64,000 bases of DNA from Planomonospora sp. ID67723 (GTDB lineage Bacteria > Actinomycetota > Actinomycetes > Streptosporangiales > Streptosporangiaceae), in the NCBI RefSeq assembly GCF_015711605.1, contig NZ_JABTEZ010000001.1, forward strand, positions 1,578,001 through 1,642,000. The letters run 5' to 3'. The translations under genes were made by a program, and so were the position numbers. Positions 8,235-16,959 of the stretch are shown one piece after another; position 1 is the stretch's first letter; the number at the start of each line of letters is the position of its first letter. The notes under the pieces are model-generated. The model was not told where the DNA came from, searched no databases, and worked only from the letters and a program-made list of their open reading frames with translations.

Positions 8235-9512
8235 GTGAGGCGACGGCGGGTCAGCCGAGTCGCGACGATCAGCATGCACACGTCTCCCCTGGACCAGCCG
8301 GGGACAGGGGACGCGGGCGGGATGAACGTCTACATCGTGGAGGCGGCCAAGCGCCTGGCGCGGCTGGGGATCGAGGTGGAGATCTTCACCCGGCAGACGG
8401 CCAGGGATCTGCCGCCGGTCGCCGAGATCGTCCCGGGCGTCTCGGTCAGACACGTCACCGCGGGGCCGTACGAGGAGCTCGACAAGGGCGACCTGCCCGG
8501 CCAGCTGTGCGCCTTCCTCTCCGGGGTGCTGCGCACCGAGGCCATGTACGACCCGGGCCGCTACGACGTCATCCACTCCCACTACTGGCTCTCCGGCCAG
8601 GTGGGCTGGCTGGCCAAGGAGCGCTGGGGCGTCCCGCTGGTGCACACCATGCACACCATGGCCAAGGTCAAGAACCTCCTGCTCGCCGAGGACGACAGGC
8701 CCGAGCCCGCCGCCCGCGTGTGCGGCGAGGAGCAGGTCGTCGAGATCGCCGACCGGCTGGTGGCCAACACGCCGACGGAGGCGCGCGAGCTCGTCGAGCT
8801 GTACGGCGCCGCCCCCGGTCGCGTCGAGGTCGTCAACCCCGGCGTGAACCTCACGGTCTTCCGTCCCGGATCCAAGGCGGTGGCGCGGCGCCGGCTCGGT
8901 CTCCCGGAGGACGCCCACGTCCTGCTGTTCGTGGGCCGGGTGCAGCCGCTCAAGGCCCCGGACGTGCTGCTGCGCGCCGCCGCCCGGATGCTCGTGGAGG
9001 ATCCCGCGCTCCGGGGGCGGCTGGTCGTCGCCTGCGTCGGCGGGCCCAGCGGCAACGGCCTGGCCCGGCCTTCGTACCTGACCGACCTCGCCGTCCACCT
9101 GGGTATCCCGGATGTGGTCAGGATCGTGCCCCCGGCCCCCCAGCACGAGCTGGCCGACTGGTACCGCGCGGCCGACGTGACCGTGGTCCCCTCCCACAAC
9201 GAGTCGTTCGGCCTGGTGGCCCTGGAGTCCCAGGCGTGCGGCACCCCGGTCGCCGCGGCCTCCGTGGGCGGGCTGCGCACCGCCGTACGGGACGGCGTGT
9301 CGGGAGTGCTCGTCGAGGGGCACGACCCGCACGACTGGGCCCGGGTCCTGCGCCGGTTCGTGCAGGAGCACGCCTGGCGCGACGCGCTGTCGGCCGGGGC
9401 GGTCACCCAGGCCGCCGCCTTCGGCTGGTCGGCCACCGCGGCCCGGCTCGCCGAGGTCTACGCGGGGGCCATGGCCAACCTGCACCGCTCGCCGATCGCG
9501 GTGAACTCCTAG
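8235..9512 (+). CDS. mshA: D-inositol-3-phosphate glycosyltransferase MshA
   Basis: 425 residues. GT4 family: N-terminal domain with [20 protein letters not shown], the donor-binding domain with [15 protein letters not shown] and the [17 protein letters not shown] acceptor/donor motif. It transfers GlcNAc from UDP-GlcNAc to inositol-3-phosphate, the first step of mycothiol synthesis. A GGAGG at 8222-8226 places the start at GTG 8235 rather than the in-frame GTG at 8226 inside it. The gene is followed by ybjN-like and gpm genes, as in Mycobacterium tuberculosis Rv0486-Rv0489. Confidence 0.93.
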   Translation: MRRRRVSRVATISMHTSPLDQPGTGDAGGMNVYIVEAAKRLARLGIEVEIFTRQTARDLPPVAEIVPGVSVRHVTAGPYEELDKGDLPGQLCAFLSGVLRTEAMYDPGRYDVIHSHYWLSGQVGWLAKERWGVPLVHTMHTMAKVKNLLLAEDDRPEPAARVCGEEQVVEIADRLVANTPTEARELVELYGAAPGRVEVVNPGVNLTVFRPGSKAVARRRLGLPEDAHVLLFVGRVQPLKAPDVLLRAAARMLVEDPALRGRLVVACVGGPSGNGLARPSYLTDLAVHLGIPDVVRIVPPAPQHELADWYRAADVTVVPSHNESFGLVALESQACGTPVAAASVGGLRTAVRDGVSGVLVEGHDPHDWARVLRRFVQEHAWRDALSAGAVTQAAAFGWSATAARLAEVYAGAMANLHRSPIAVNS

Positions 9513-9545
9513 GGTCCGCGGCGGACGGTTCGCGGCGGACCTCAC

Positions 9546-9648
9546 GGGACCGCCGTGGGGTCACCTTGGGGATCGCCGTGGGACCGCCGTGGGGTCACCG
9601 TGGGGTCACCGTGGGGATCGCCGTGGGGTCGCTGCGGGATCGCCGTGA
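9546..9648 (+). repeat. Short degenerate tandem repeat
   Basis: A run of about nine imperfect 11-12 base units of the type CCGTGGGGTCA / CCGTGGGGATCG lies between mshA and the ybjN-like gene. The units vary in length, there are no spacers, and no hairpin dominates, so it is neither CRISPR nor a terminator. It may be a slippage-prone spacer. Confidence 0.75.
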
Positions 9649-9680
9649 ACCGGGCCGGGGTCAGCTCGTAGGGTGGGCCC

Positions 9681-10169
9681 ATGCGCGAAGTGATCGAGGC
9701 GGCGCTCAAGGGCGCCGAGGTCTCCTTCGAGGAGCCCCGGCCGGGAGCCTTCCTGGTGAAGCTCCCCGGCCAGCACAAGCTCGCCACCATGACGTGGCTG
9801 ATCGTCGGGGACCAGGCGCTGCACGTGGAAGCGTTCTTCTGCCGCCAGCCCGACGAGAACCACGAGGCCTTCTACCGCTGGCTGCTCGCCAAGAACGGTT
9901 CCATGTACGGCGTGCACTTCGCCCTGGACCCGGTCGGCGACGTCTACCTGGTGGGGCGCGTCCCGCTGGCGGCGGTCTCGGAGGAGGAGGTCGACCGGCT
10001 GCTCGGCTGCGTGCTCACCTACTCCGACGAGGGCTTCGACCGGGCGCTGGAGCTGGGCTTCGCCTCCTCCATCCGCAAGGAGTGGGCCTGGCGGGCCAGG
10101 CGCGGAGAGTCCCTCGCCAACCTCCAGGCCTTCGCCCGCTTCGCCGCCCCCGATGCGGAGCGTGGCTGA
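9681..10169 (+). CDS. YbjN domain-containing protein
   Basis: 162 residues matching the actinobacterial YbjN-like proteins found between mshA and gpm (Rv0487 type): MREVIEAALKGAEVSFEEPR, then LPGQHKLATMTWLIVGD and FYRWLLAKN. The YbjN fold resembles type III secretion chaperones; the biochemical role is not known. A TAGGGT hexamer ends 6 bases before the ATG and no ribosome binding site is seen, so the mRNA is probably leaderless. Confidence 0.85.
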   Translation: MREVIEAALKGAEVSFEEPRPGAFLVKLPGQHKLATMTWLIVGDQALHVEAFFCRQPDENHEAFYRWLLAKNGSMYGVHFALDPVGDVYLVGRVPLAAVSEEEVDRLLGCVLTYSDEGFDRALELGFASSIRKEWAWRARRGESLANLQAFARFAAPDAERG

Positions 10170-10196
10170 TCCGCGGCGCTCGCTAGGCTTGGGCGC

Positions 10197-10940
10197 ATGG
10201 CGACTTTGGTGCTGCTGCGGCACGGTGAGAGTGAGTGGAACGCCAAGGGTCTGTTCACCGGATGGGTGGACGCGGGGCTCTCGGCCAAGGGCGAGGAGGA
10301 GGCGCGGCGCGGCGGGAGGCTGCTGCTGGAGGCCGGGGTGCGCCCCGACGTGGTGCACACCTCGCTGCTGACCCGGGCGATCCAGACGGCGAACCTCGCG
10401 CTGGGCGCGGCCGACCTGCTCTGGCTGCCGGTGACCCGGTCCTGGCGGCTCAACGAGCGCCACTACGGCGCGCTGCAGGGCAAGAACAAGGCGCAGACCC
10501 GCGAGCAGTTCGGCGACGAGCAGTTCATGCTCTGGCGCCGCTCCTACGACACCCCGCCGCCGCCGATCGACGACGACGACGAGTTCTCCCAGGCCGGCGA
10601 CGCGCGCTACGCGCTGCTGCCCCAGGAGCTGATGCCGAAGACGGAGTGCCTCAAGGACGTCGTCGAGCGCATGCTGCCGTACTGGTACGACAGCATCGTC
10701 CCGGACCTGTCGGCGGGCCGGACCGTCCTGGTCGTCGCGCACGGCAACTCGCTGCGCGCCCTGGTCAAGCACCTGGACGGGATCGGCGACGACGAGATCG
10801 CCGGGCTGAACATCCCCACCGGCATCCCGCTCCGCTACGAGCTGGACGCCGACTTCCGCCCCGTCGCCAAGGGCGGGCTCTACCTCGACCCCGACGCCGC
10901 CCGGGCCGCCATCGAGGCCGTGGCCAACCAGGGCAAGTGA
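10197..10940 (+). CDS. gpmA: 2,3-bisphosphoglycerate-dependent phosphoglycerate mutase
   Basis: 247 residues. The phosphohistidine motif [10 protein letters not shown] is at residues 6-15, ERHYGALQG near 90 and the second catalytic histidine in [11 protein letters not shown] near 185. It interconverts 3- and 2-phosphoglycerate in glycolysis. TAGGCT ends 7 bases before the ATG, suggesting a leaderless transcript. A strong bidirectional terminator follows. Confidence 0.94.
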   Translation: MATLVLLRHGESEWNAKGLFTGWVDAGLSAKGEEEARRGGRLLLEAGVRPDVVHTSLLTRAIQTANLALGAADLLWLPVTRSWRLNERHYGALQGKNKAQTREQFGDEQFMLWRRSYDTPPPPIDDDDEFSQAGDARYALLPQELMPKTECLKDVVERMLPYWYDSIVPDLSAGRTVLVVAHGNSLRALVKHLDGIGDDEIAGLNIPTGIPLRYELDADFRPVAKGGLYLDPDAARAAIEAVANQGK

Positions 10941-10943
10941 TGT

Positions 10944-10976
10944 GCTGACGGGCCGTGCTGCGCACGGCCCGTCAGC
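10944..10976. terminator. Bidirectional hairpin terminator between gpm and phoU
   Basis: A perfect 14-bp stem (GCTGACGGGCCGTG with its complement) and a 5-base loop lie between the stop codons of two convergent genes. No long T run follows, as is common in actinobacteria. Confidence 0.8.
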
Positions 10977-10978
10977 CC

Positions 10979-11638
10979 TCAGGTGGCGGCGACGCCGTGG
11001 GGGCGTGAGCCGGTCACCAGGTAGACCACGTCGCGGGCCACGCGGACCGCGTGGTCGGCGTAGCGCTCGTAGTAGCGGCCGATCAGCGTCACGTCGATGG
11101 CCGGCTCGACGCCGTACTTCCAGTCGCTCGCCATCAGGACCTTGAAGAGCCTGCGGTGCAGCCTGTCCATCGCGTCGTCGTCGTGCTCCAGCTCCAGCGC
11201 CGACTCCACGTCGCGCGAGGCGATGCAGCTGCCGGTCTTGGTGACCAGGCGTTCGGCGATCTGGCCCATCTCCAGGATGGTCGCGCGGAGCTCCGCGGGG
11301 ATCGCCGACTCCGGGTGGCGCAGCCGCGCGACCTTGGCCACGTGCTCGGCCAGGTCGCCCATCCGCTCCAGGTCGGTGCCCATCCGCAGGGCCGTGATGA
11401 TCATGCGGAGGTCCACGGCCACCGGCTGCTGGCGGGCCATCAGATCGAAGATCGACGCCTCGATCTCCGCGAAGAGCCGGTCCACCTCCGCGTCCCGCGA
11501 GATGACGCTCTCCGCCAGTTCGAGGTCGGAGTCCAGCAGGGCGGTGGTGGCACGGGAGATCGCCGACCTCACCAGGCGGGTCATCTCGACCAGCTTGACG
11601 GTGAGGGCGTCGAGGTCTTCGTGGTAGGCGTCACGCAT
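10979..11638 (-). CDS. phoU: Phosphate transport system regulator PhoU
   Basis: 219 residues, all helical, with the two PhoU repeats and their metal-binding E/DxxxD motifs (LRMGTDLERMGDLAEHVAKV and YYERYADHAVRVARDVV). PhoU couples phosphate transport to the sensor kinase and represses the Pho regulon. The start ATG 11638 (MRDAYHEDLDALT) fits the family. It is divergent from senX3-regX3 with a PHO-box-like repeat between. Confidence 0.92.
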   Translation of the reverse strand: MRDAYHEDLDALTVKLVEMTRLVRSAISRATTALLDSDLELAESVISRDAEVDRLFAEIEASIFDLMARQQPVAVDLRMIITALRMGTDLERMGDLAEHVAKVARLRHPESAIPAELRATILEMGQIAERLVTKTGSCIASRDVESALELEHDDDAMDRLHRRLFKVLMASDWKYGVEPAIDVTLIGRYYERYADHAVRVARDVVYLVTGSRPHGVAAT

Positions 11639-11655
11639 GGGTCTCACCGTACGCG

Positions 11656-11688
11656 CGCGTCAGTGAACGAACCCCGACCATAAAGTGA
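11656..11688. promoter_or_regulatory. PHO-box-like direct repeats
   Basis: Read on the minus strand, three 11-base units follow each other: GTTCACTTTAT, GGTCGGGGTTC and GTTCACTGACG. PhoP of Streptomyces binds direct repeats of 11 bases with the core GTTCACC. The first and third units match well and the middle is degenerate. The site sits in the phoU-senX3 divergent region, where autoregulation by this same two-component system would be expected. Confidence 0.65.
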
Positions 11689-11785
11689 ACTTTGCGGGAA
11701 AAGCCGTGGTCATGCCGCTCTTCACGCTCACGAAGAGGAAAAGGCAGACCTACCATCGAGGGCGTGAAGGCGACGGGAGGACCAT

Positions 11786-12988
11786 GTGAGTGAGCTGATG
11801 GCGAGCCTAGCCGTGCTGGCCGGTTTCGTCCTGGCCGGGTTCGTCGTGGGAGTGCTGACCATGATGGTCGTGCGCCAGAACGCGGGACGGCAGCGGGCGA
11901 TGCCGCCGGTCGACGACGTCGAGCCGGGCGCGTTGCCGCAGGGGGTGGCCTCCGTGCTCGCCGTCCTGCCCTCCTCGGCGGTCGTGCTCGACAAGGAGGA
12001 CCGGGTGCTGCGGGCCAGCTCGGCCGCGCGGGCCTTCGGCCTGGTCAAGGGCGACCGCCTGATGGCGGCCGAGCTGCTGGCGCTGGCCAGGCAGGTGCGC
12101 AGGGACGGCGAGATCCGGGAGAGCGAGATCGAGGTGGCCGGGCACAAGTTCGGCCAGGAATCGACCAACTTCGCGGTCCGGGTCGCCCCCCTGGGCTCCT
12201 ACGGGCAGGTGCTCGTGCTCGCCGAGGACCAGACCGAGCACCACCGGGTCGAGGCGGTGCGCCGCGACTTCGTCGCCAACGTGAGCCACGAGCTCAAGAC
12301 GCCCGTCGGCGCGCTGAGCCTGCTGGCCGAGACCATCCAGGACGCCGCCGACGATCCGGAGGCGGTCACCCGCTTCGCCGGGCGCATGCAGCACGAGGCC
12401 GCCCGCCTGACCTACCTGGTCCAGGACCTCATCACGCTCTCCCGCATCCAGGGCGCCGAGCCCATCCCCACCCCGTGCCCGGTCCCGATCGACGAGGCCG
12501 TGCACGACGCGATCGACCGCTGCAACACCACGGCGGCGGCCAAGGACATCACCCTCGCCGCGGGCGGTGCCGAGGGCCTGCAGATCTGGGGTGACGAGGA
12601 GCTCCTCGTCACCGCGCTGCGCAACCTCATCGACAACGCGGTCGCCTACAGCCCCGAGCACACCCGGGTCGTGGTCAGCGCCCGGCCCGCCGGCGACTGC
12701 GTCGAGATCAGCGTGAGCGACCAGGGCATCGGCATCCCGGAGAGCGCCCAGGAGCGGATCTTCGAGCGGTTCTTCCGCGTCGACGCCGCCCGCTCGCGCG
12801 CCACCGGCGGCACCGGCCTCGGCCTGGCCATCGTCAAACACGTCGCCGTCGCCCACAACGGCACGGTGACGGTGTGGAGCAAGGAAGGCTCCGGCTCCAC
12901 CTTCACGCTCCGCCTGCCCGCCTTCGGCGGCGTGGCGGTACCGGTAACACCCAGCACCACCACAATCCCCCTGGAGGCCGCGCAGTGA
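11786..12988 (+). CDS. senX3: Phosphate-sensing histidine kinase SenX3/PhoR
   Basis: 400 residues. One N-terminal membrane helix (about 4-29), a PAS-like region (about 45-150), the H box NVSHELKTPVGAL, N box NLIDNAVAYSP, G1 DQGIGIPE and G2 GTGLGLAIVKH. It phosphorylates RegX3/PhoP under phosphate limitation. The GTG start has GGGAGG five bases upstream; the ATG two bases before it is followed by a stop. The stop overlaps the regulator start by four bases. Confidence 0.93.
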   Translation: MSELMASLAVLAGFVLAGFVVGVLTMMVVRQNAGRQRAMPPVDDVEPGALPQGVASVLAVLPSSAVVLDKEDRVLRASSAARAFGLVKGDRLMAAELLALARQVRRDGEIRESEIEVAGHKFGQESTNFAVRVAPLGSYGQVLVLAEDQTEHHRVEAVRRDFVANVSHELKTPVGALSLLAETIQDAADDPEAVTRFAGRMQHEAARLTYLVQDLITLSRIQGAEPIPTPCPVPIDEAVHDAIDRCNTTAAAKDITLAAGGAEGLQIWGDEELLVTALRNLIDNAVAYSPEHTRVVVSARPAGDCVEISVSDQGIGIPESAQERIFERFFRVDAARSRATGGTGLGLAIVKHVAVAHNGTVTVWSKEGSGSTFTLRLPAFGGVAVPVTPSTTTIPLEAAQ

Positions 12989-13674
12989 CTCGCGTGCTCG
13001 TTGTCGAGGACGAGGAATCGTTCTCCGACGCCCTGTCCTACATGCTGCGCAAGGAGGGCTTCGAGGTCGCGGTGGCGACCACCGGCCCGGAGGCGTTGGA
13101 CACCTTCGACCGCAACGGCGCCGACCTGGTGCTGCTGGACCTGATGCTCCCCGGCCTGCCCGGCACCGAGGTCTGCCGCACCCTGCGGCAGCGCTCCAAC
13201 GTGCCGGTGATCATGCTGACAGCCAAGGACAGCGAGATCGACAAGGTCGTCGGGCTGGAGCTCGGCGCCGACGACTACGTGACCAAGCCGTTCTCCTCCC
13301 GCGAGCTGGTGGCCCGCATCCGCGCGGTGCTGCGCCGCCAGGGCGACGTGGAGGAGCTGGAGTCGGCCGTGCTGGCCGCCGGGCCGGTCCGGATGGACGT
13401 CGACCGGCACACCGTCGCCGTCCGGGGCGAGGCGGTGCAGCTCCCCCTGAAGGAGTTCGAGCTGCTGGAGGTGCTGCTGCGCAACGCCGGCCGGGTGCTC
13501 ACCCGGGGGCAGCTCATCGACCGCGTCTGGGGGGCCGACTACGTGGGCGACACCAAGACCCTGGACGTCCACGTCAAGCGGCTGCGCGCCAAGGTCGAGG
13601 CGGACCCCTCCAGCCCGCGCTGCATCCTCACCGTCCGCGGCCTGGGCTACAAGTTCGACCCCGCGGACGAGTAG
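12985..13674 (+). CDS. regX3: OmpR/PhoB-type response regulator RegX3/PhoP
   Basis: 229 residues. Receiver domain with DEE acid pocket, phospho-acceptor Asp in LVLLDLMLPG, Thr in MLTAKDS and Lys in VTKPFSSREL; winged-helix effector domain in the C-terminal half (LTRGQLIDRVWG, VDVHVKRLRAK-like). The GTG at 12985 starts at the conserved TRVLVVEDEE and overlaps senX3 by GTGA. A palindromic terminator follows. Confidence 0.94.
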   Translation: MTRVLVVEDEESFSDALSYMLRKEGFEVAVATTGPEALDTFDRNGADLVLLDLMLPGLPGTEVCRTLRQRSNVPVIMLTAKDSEIDKVVGLELGADDYVTKPFSSRELVARIRAVLRRQGDVEELESAVLAAGPVRMDVDRHTVAVRGEAVQLPLKEFELLEVLLRNAGRVLTRGQLIDRVWGADYVGDTKTLDVHVKRLRAKVEADPSSPRCILTVRGLGYKFDPADE

Positions 13675-13690
13675 GCCCGCCGGATCGCAG

Positions 13691-13728
13691 AAGGGGGTGC
13701 ACGGCCCGCGCGGGCCGTGCACCCCCTT
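13691..13728. terminator. Palindromic terminator after regX3
   Basis: A perfect 38-base palindrome (19-bp arms beginning AAGGGGGTGCACGGCCC) ends in TTT and lies between convergent regX3 and the LpqE-like gene, so it can stop transcription from both sides. Confidence 0.85.
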
Positions 13729-13780
13729 TGCCGTGTGCGCCGCCCTGCTCCGGGCGGTGACGGGCGGTCCGGAGCCCGGC

Positions 13781-14371
13781 CTAGTGGCCGCCCTCGCCCT
13801 CCGTGTCGACCGTGGGCGTGGGAGTCGGCGTGGGAGCGGCGGAGGCGCCCGGGACGGCCGGCAGGCTGGTGTACTCGCGGCTCCGGGTGATCACCGGGAC
13901 GTCCAGGGTGACGATGCCCGCCTTGGCGAACTGCAGCTGCACCTTGACGCTCTCACCGCCCTTGAGCGGCTTCTTCAGCTGCTCGATCATGATCGAGGGC
14001 GTGGGCCTGCCGACGCTCGCGGCCTTGCCGACCGGCAGCGGGACCGGCGCGGGGACCTTGGCGGTGCCGACGTTGGGATCGACACCGAGGCCGAGGAGCT
14101 GGTCGTCCTCCTTGCCGTGGTTGACCATGTAGAGGTAGAGCGGCGTGCCCGCGCCCGCGGGGAGCGTTCCACCGGAGTCGGGGCCCAGGAAGTAGGCCTG
14201 GGCGATGGAGAGGTTCTTGTTGGTGTCCTTGATCCGGGTGCTCAGCGCCTCGGTGGGCGCGTAGGGCTGGTTGGTGATCGCGTCGAATCCGGCGCCGCAG
14301 CCCGCCAGGGCCGGGGCGGCTGCGAGGAACGCGGCGGCGGCGATCGCCCAGTGACGGCTGTTGCGGGTCAC
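13781..14371 (-). CDS. LpqE-like secreted lipoprotein (PCu(A)C-like)
   Basis: 196 residues. Signal peptide with lipobox LAGC (Cys near residue 24). The central part (STRIKDTNKNLSIAQAYFLG, LYLYMVNHG, GRPTPSIMIEQLKKPLKGGE) resembles the copper-chaperone-like lipoproteins of actinobacteria, and its place next to carD equals lpqE (Rv3584) beside carD (Rv3583c). The C-terminus is a Pro/Thr/Gly tail. AAGGAG upstream selects the GTG at 14371. Copper binding is not assured because the full His/Met set of the family is not seen. Confidence 0.75.
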   Translation of the reverse strand: MTRNSRHWAIAAAAFLAAAPALAGCGAGFDAITNQPYAPTEALSTRIKDTNKNLSIAQAYFLGPDSGGTLPAGAGTPLYLYMVNHGKEDDQLLGLGVDPNVGTAKVPAPVPLPVGKAASVGRPTPSIMIEQLKKPLKGGESVKVQLQFAKAGIVTLDVPVITRSREYTSLPAVPGASAAPTPTPTPTVDTEGEGGH

Positions 14372-14595
14372 GGTGCGAGTTCTCCTTGTCACACATGAGA
14401 TAGGGCAGGCCAACCCTATCTGTGGACTTTCTCGGGTTTTCCGGCGACCCGCCTGATCGCGCACACCGGGAGAGACCAGGTCATCGCAGTTTTTTACCTG
14501 TTGATTCACAGAGTTGAGCGCTTGTCAAGGCTCAAAACGCGGCTTTGACCTGCAGTTATGGTGATTTCACTGTTCCGGGAGCCTGTGGATACGTG

Positions 14596-14609
14596 GTACT
14601 CTGGAGTAC
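14596..14609. promoter_or_regulatory. Palindrome upstream of carD
   Basis: GTACTCTGGAGTAC is a perfect inverted repeat (6-bp arms, 2-base centre) 21 bases before the carD start, inside the lpqE-carD divergent region. It could be an operator; no matching regulator is known to me. Confidence 0.4.
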
Positions 14610-14630
14610 AGCGGAAGGGGTACTTGTCAC

Positions 14631-15113
14631 ATGACTTTCCAGGTCGGCGACACTGTCGTCTACCCCCACCACGGGGCTGCTCGGATCGAGGCGATCACGA
14701 CCCGAACCATCAAGGGTGAGGAAAGGACCTACCTGGTGCTCAAGGTCGACAAGGGCGACCTTACCGTCCAGGTGCCGGCGGACAACGCCGAACTCGTCGG
14801 AGTTCGCGACGTCGTCGGCCAAGAGGGCCTTGAGCGCGTCTTCGACGTGCTTCGTATGCCTCACACCGAAGAGCCCACGAACTGGTCCCGCCGCTACAAG
14901 GCCAACCTCGAGAAGTTGGCGTCCGGTGACGTCAACAAGGTGGCCGAGGTCGTTCGCGACCTGTGGCGACGAGACAAGGAACGCGGGCTCTCCGCCGGCG
15001 AGAAGCGCATGCTCGCCAAGGCGCGGCAGATCCTGGTCAGCGAGCTCGCGCTCGCCGAGAAGACCAACGAGGACAAGGCTGAGGCCCTGCTCGACGAGGT
15101 TCTCAACTCCTGA
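14631..15113 (+). CDS. carD: CarD family transcription factor
   Basis: 160 residues. The RNA-polymerase-interacting Tudor-like domain comes first ([20 protein letters not shown], residues 3-60) and the helical DNA-contacting domain follows, with the conserved tryptophan in [15 protein letters not shown]. CarD binds RNA polymerase beta and stabilises open complexes at rRNA and many other promoters. ispF follows 17 bases downstream, as in Mycobacterium, but the usual ispD gene between them is absent. Confidence 0.95.
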   Translation: MTFQVGDTVVYPHHGAARIEAITTRTIKGEERTYLVLKVDKGDLTVQVPADNAELVGVRDVVGQEGLERVFDVLRMPHTEEPTNWSRRYKANLEKLASGDVNKVAEVVRDLWRRDKERGLSAGEKRMLAKARQILVSELALAEKTNEDKAEALLDEVLNS

Positions 15114-15130
15114 ACACGACATTTCCACGG

Positions 15131-15610
15131 GTGGGCGTCGGAGTCGACGTCCACCCGTTCGCATCCGGGCGCGAACTGCACCTGGCGGGCCTGCACTGGC
15201 CGGGCGAGACCGGGCTGGCCGGGCACTCCGACGGCGACGCGGCCGCGCACGCCGCGTGCGACGCGTTGCTGTCCGCCGCCGGTCTCGGCGACCTCGGCGT
15301 GCTGTTCGGCACCTCCGACCCGCGCTGGGCCGGAGCCTCCGGGGCCGTCCTGCTGGAGGAGACCGCGCGGAAGGTGCGCGCGGCCGGCTTCGAGATCGGC
15401 AACGTGGCCGTCCAGGTGATCGGGAACCGCCCCAAGCTGGCGCCGCGCCGTACCGAGGCCGAGAAGGCCCTCAGCGCGGCCGTGGGGGCGCCCGTGAGCG
15501 TCAGTGCCACCACGACCGACGGTCTGGGCCTCACCGGCCGTGGTGAGGGCGTGGCGGCCGTCGCCACGGCGATCGTGGTGAACCTGAATCCTGATTCACG
15601 CGTCCCTTAA
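15131..15610 (+). CDS. ispF: 2-C-methyl-D-erythritol 2,4-cyclodiphosphate synthase IspF
   Basis: 159 residues, normal length. Metal site DVHPF near the N-terminus, [11 protein letters not shown], and the C-terminal [17 protein letters not shown]. It makes MEcPP in the non-mevalonate isoprenoid pathway. The start used is GTG 15131; a CTG at 15110 overlapping the carD stop would add seven residues (NTTFPR-type) and resembles the N-terminus of other IspF proteins, so the true start is open. No separate ispD is nearby. Confidence 0.92.
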   Translation: MGVGVDVHPFASGRELHLAGLHWPGETGLAGHSDGDAAAHAACDALLSAAGLGDLGVLFGTSDPRWAGASGAVLLEETARKVRAAGFEIGNVAVQVIGNRPKLAPRRTEAEKALSAAVGAPVSVSATTTDGLGLTGRGEGVAAVATAIVVNLNPDSRVP

Positions 15611-15776
15611 GTCGGAGCGCATGGGCGCTCCGGCGGGCGGCGCGGAAAGCCCGTCACACCTCAGGAGGCGGCCCGTTGCCTGGCGCGGTACGGGTCGCCC
15701 CCTTTTGCATGGATAATCCGCGAATGTCCTGGGTAACCCCCTAATAACCATGTCCTCGTAACGGGGGGAGCTGGAC

Positions 15777-16058
15777 ATGATTGGATCGATCGTCTCCGCG
15801 ATCGTCATCGGAGCCATCGTCGGGGCGCTGGCGCGCCTCATCATTCCCGGTCGGCAGAGCATCAACATCGGACTGACGCTCATCGTCGGCATCGCCGCGG
15901 CGCTCATCGGAACGCTCATCGCGAGCGCCCTGGGCTTCGCGAACACGAGAGGCATCGACTGGTGGGAGCACGTCCTCCAGCTCGCCCTCGCGGTCGCCGG
16001 GGTGTTGCTCGTCACCCAGATGCGGCCCGGGAGAACGGGAAGAACCGATCGGACATGA
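15777..16058 (+). CDS. GlsB/YeaQ/YmgE family membrane protein (copy 1)
   Basis: 93 residues with three membrane segments; the family core IVIGAIVGALARLIIPGRQ is at the N-terminus, followed by GLTLIVGIAAALIGTLIA. It is a transglycosylase-associated small membrane protein of unknown function, often stress-linked. GGGGGGAG precedes the ATG. A second copy follows 100 bases downstream. Confidence 0.85.
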   Translation: MIGSIVSAIVIGAIVGALARLIIPGRQSINIGLTLIVGIAAALIGTLIASALGFANTRGIDWWEHVLQLALAVAGVLLVTQMRPGRTGRTDRT

Positions 16059-16158
16059 GAGGTGACCTGGGATTTTGCCGTGCCCAGGAATAACCGTGGT
16101 GCAGGGGGTAGCCGTCTTCCCGTGAGAGTGAAGGTCTCACCCTCACGGGGAGGTTGAT

Positions 16159-16425
16159 ATGACCATCGCATCCATTCTCGGAGCCATCGTCATCGGCGCC
16201 ATCGTCGGCGCCGTCGGCCGTCTCCTGCTTCCCGGCAGGCAGCCGATCGGATGGATCCTGACTATCGTCGTCGGAATCGTCGCGGCGCTTATCGGTACCG
16301 CGATCGCCCAGGTCATGAACGTCGCCACCACTGACGGTATCGACTGGATCGAACTCGTCATGCAGGTCGTCCTGGCGGTCGTCGGTGTCGGCCTGGTCGC
16401 CGGGCTCCGTCGTTCCAGGGTCTAA
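16159..16425 (+). CDS. GlsB/YeaQ/YmgE family membrane protein (copy 2)
   Basis: 88 residues, about half identical to the copy just upstream (IVIGAIVGAVGRLLLPGRQP, ILTIVVGIVAALIGTAIA), so the two arose by tandem duplication. Three membrane segments. GGGGAGG is six bases before the ATG. Confidence 0.85.
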   Translation: MTIASILGAIVIGAIVGAVGRLLLPGRQPIGWILTIVVGIVAALIGTAIAQVMNVATTDGIDWIELVMQVVLAVVGVGLVAGLRRSRV

Positions 16426-16780
16426 GTGGCGGGACACACCCTCGCGGTGGGCTCGCCGAGGCTGAACTGGACACTCTCCGGTCCGGAGGTGTTCGCGGCG
16501 GCACGCACCACGTCGCCGCCTTCCAGGAAGACCCGCTCGGCTCCATCCGGTACGCCGAGCGGGTCGCGGCCGTTCGAGGCCGGTTCGAGCAGCGTGCCGA
16601 ACCGGCCCGGACCGCCCCCGGCACAGGACCGGAAGTGAGCAGATCGCCGGTCCGCAGCGGGGCGCCGCCCACCGAGGTGTGGGCGAGAAGCTGCGGACCG
16701 GTCCAACCATCGGGTGACGAGGAGCGGCTCCGGCGGAAGCCGGCCGCTCACCTCCGCCCCGGTGCCCAGCGGGTACGGCG
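16426..16780 (-). pseudogene. Remnant of a fumarylacetoacetase (FAH) gene
   Basis: Minus-strand reading shows the C-terminal part of FAH split over frames. One frame gives WTGPQLLAHTSVGGAPLRTG and then DLLTSGPVPG; a shift near 16610 leads to FGTLLEPASNGRDPLGVPDG and then AERVFLEGGDVV. These match FAH motifs of the type RTGDLLASGTVSG and PDGEERTFLEDGD. The N-terminal two thirds and the catalytic residues are missing and the family length is about 400 residues, so this is a decaying fragment of tyrosine/phenylacetate catabolism. Upstream bases to about 16950 hold nothing I can recognise. Confidence 0.72.
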
Positions 16781-16959
16781 CAGCGGACGGGACGCCGGCC
16801 CGTAGCCGATCCCCGGCGGACATGCCCGTCCGCCGGTCGGCCCGAAGTCCGGGCCAGCTCCCCCGAGGCCCCGGAGCTGGCCCACGGGCACACCACCGGC
16901 TGCCGGACCCGTCGTCTCAGGCCCTGCCCGCCGTCGAGGCCGTTCCCCGCCCGGGGTGT

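Noticed and set aside
9546-9648. Possible CRISPR array
   Set aside because: Units are only 11-12 bases, contiguous and degenerate, with no spacers. No cas genes are in the window.
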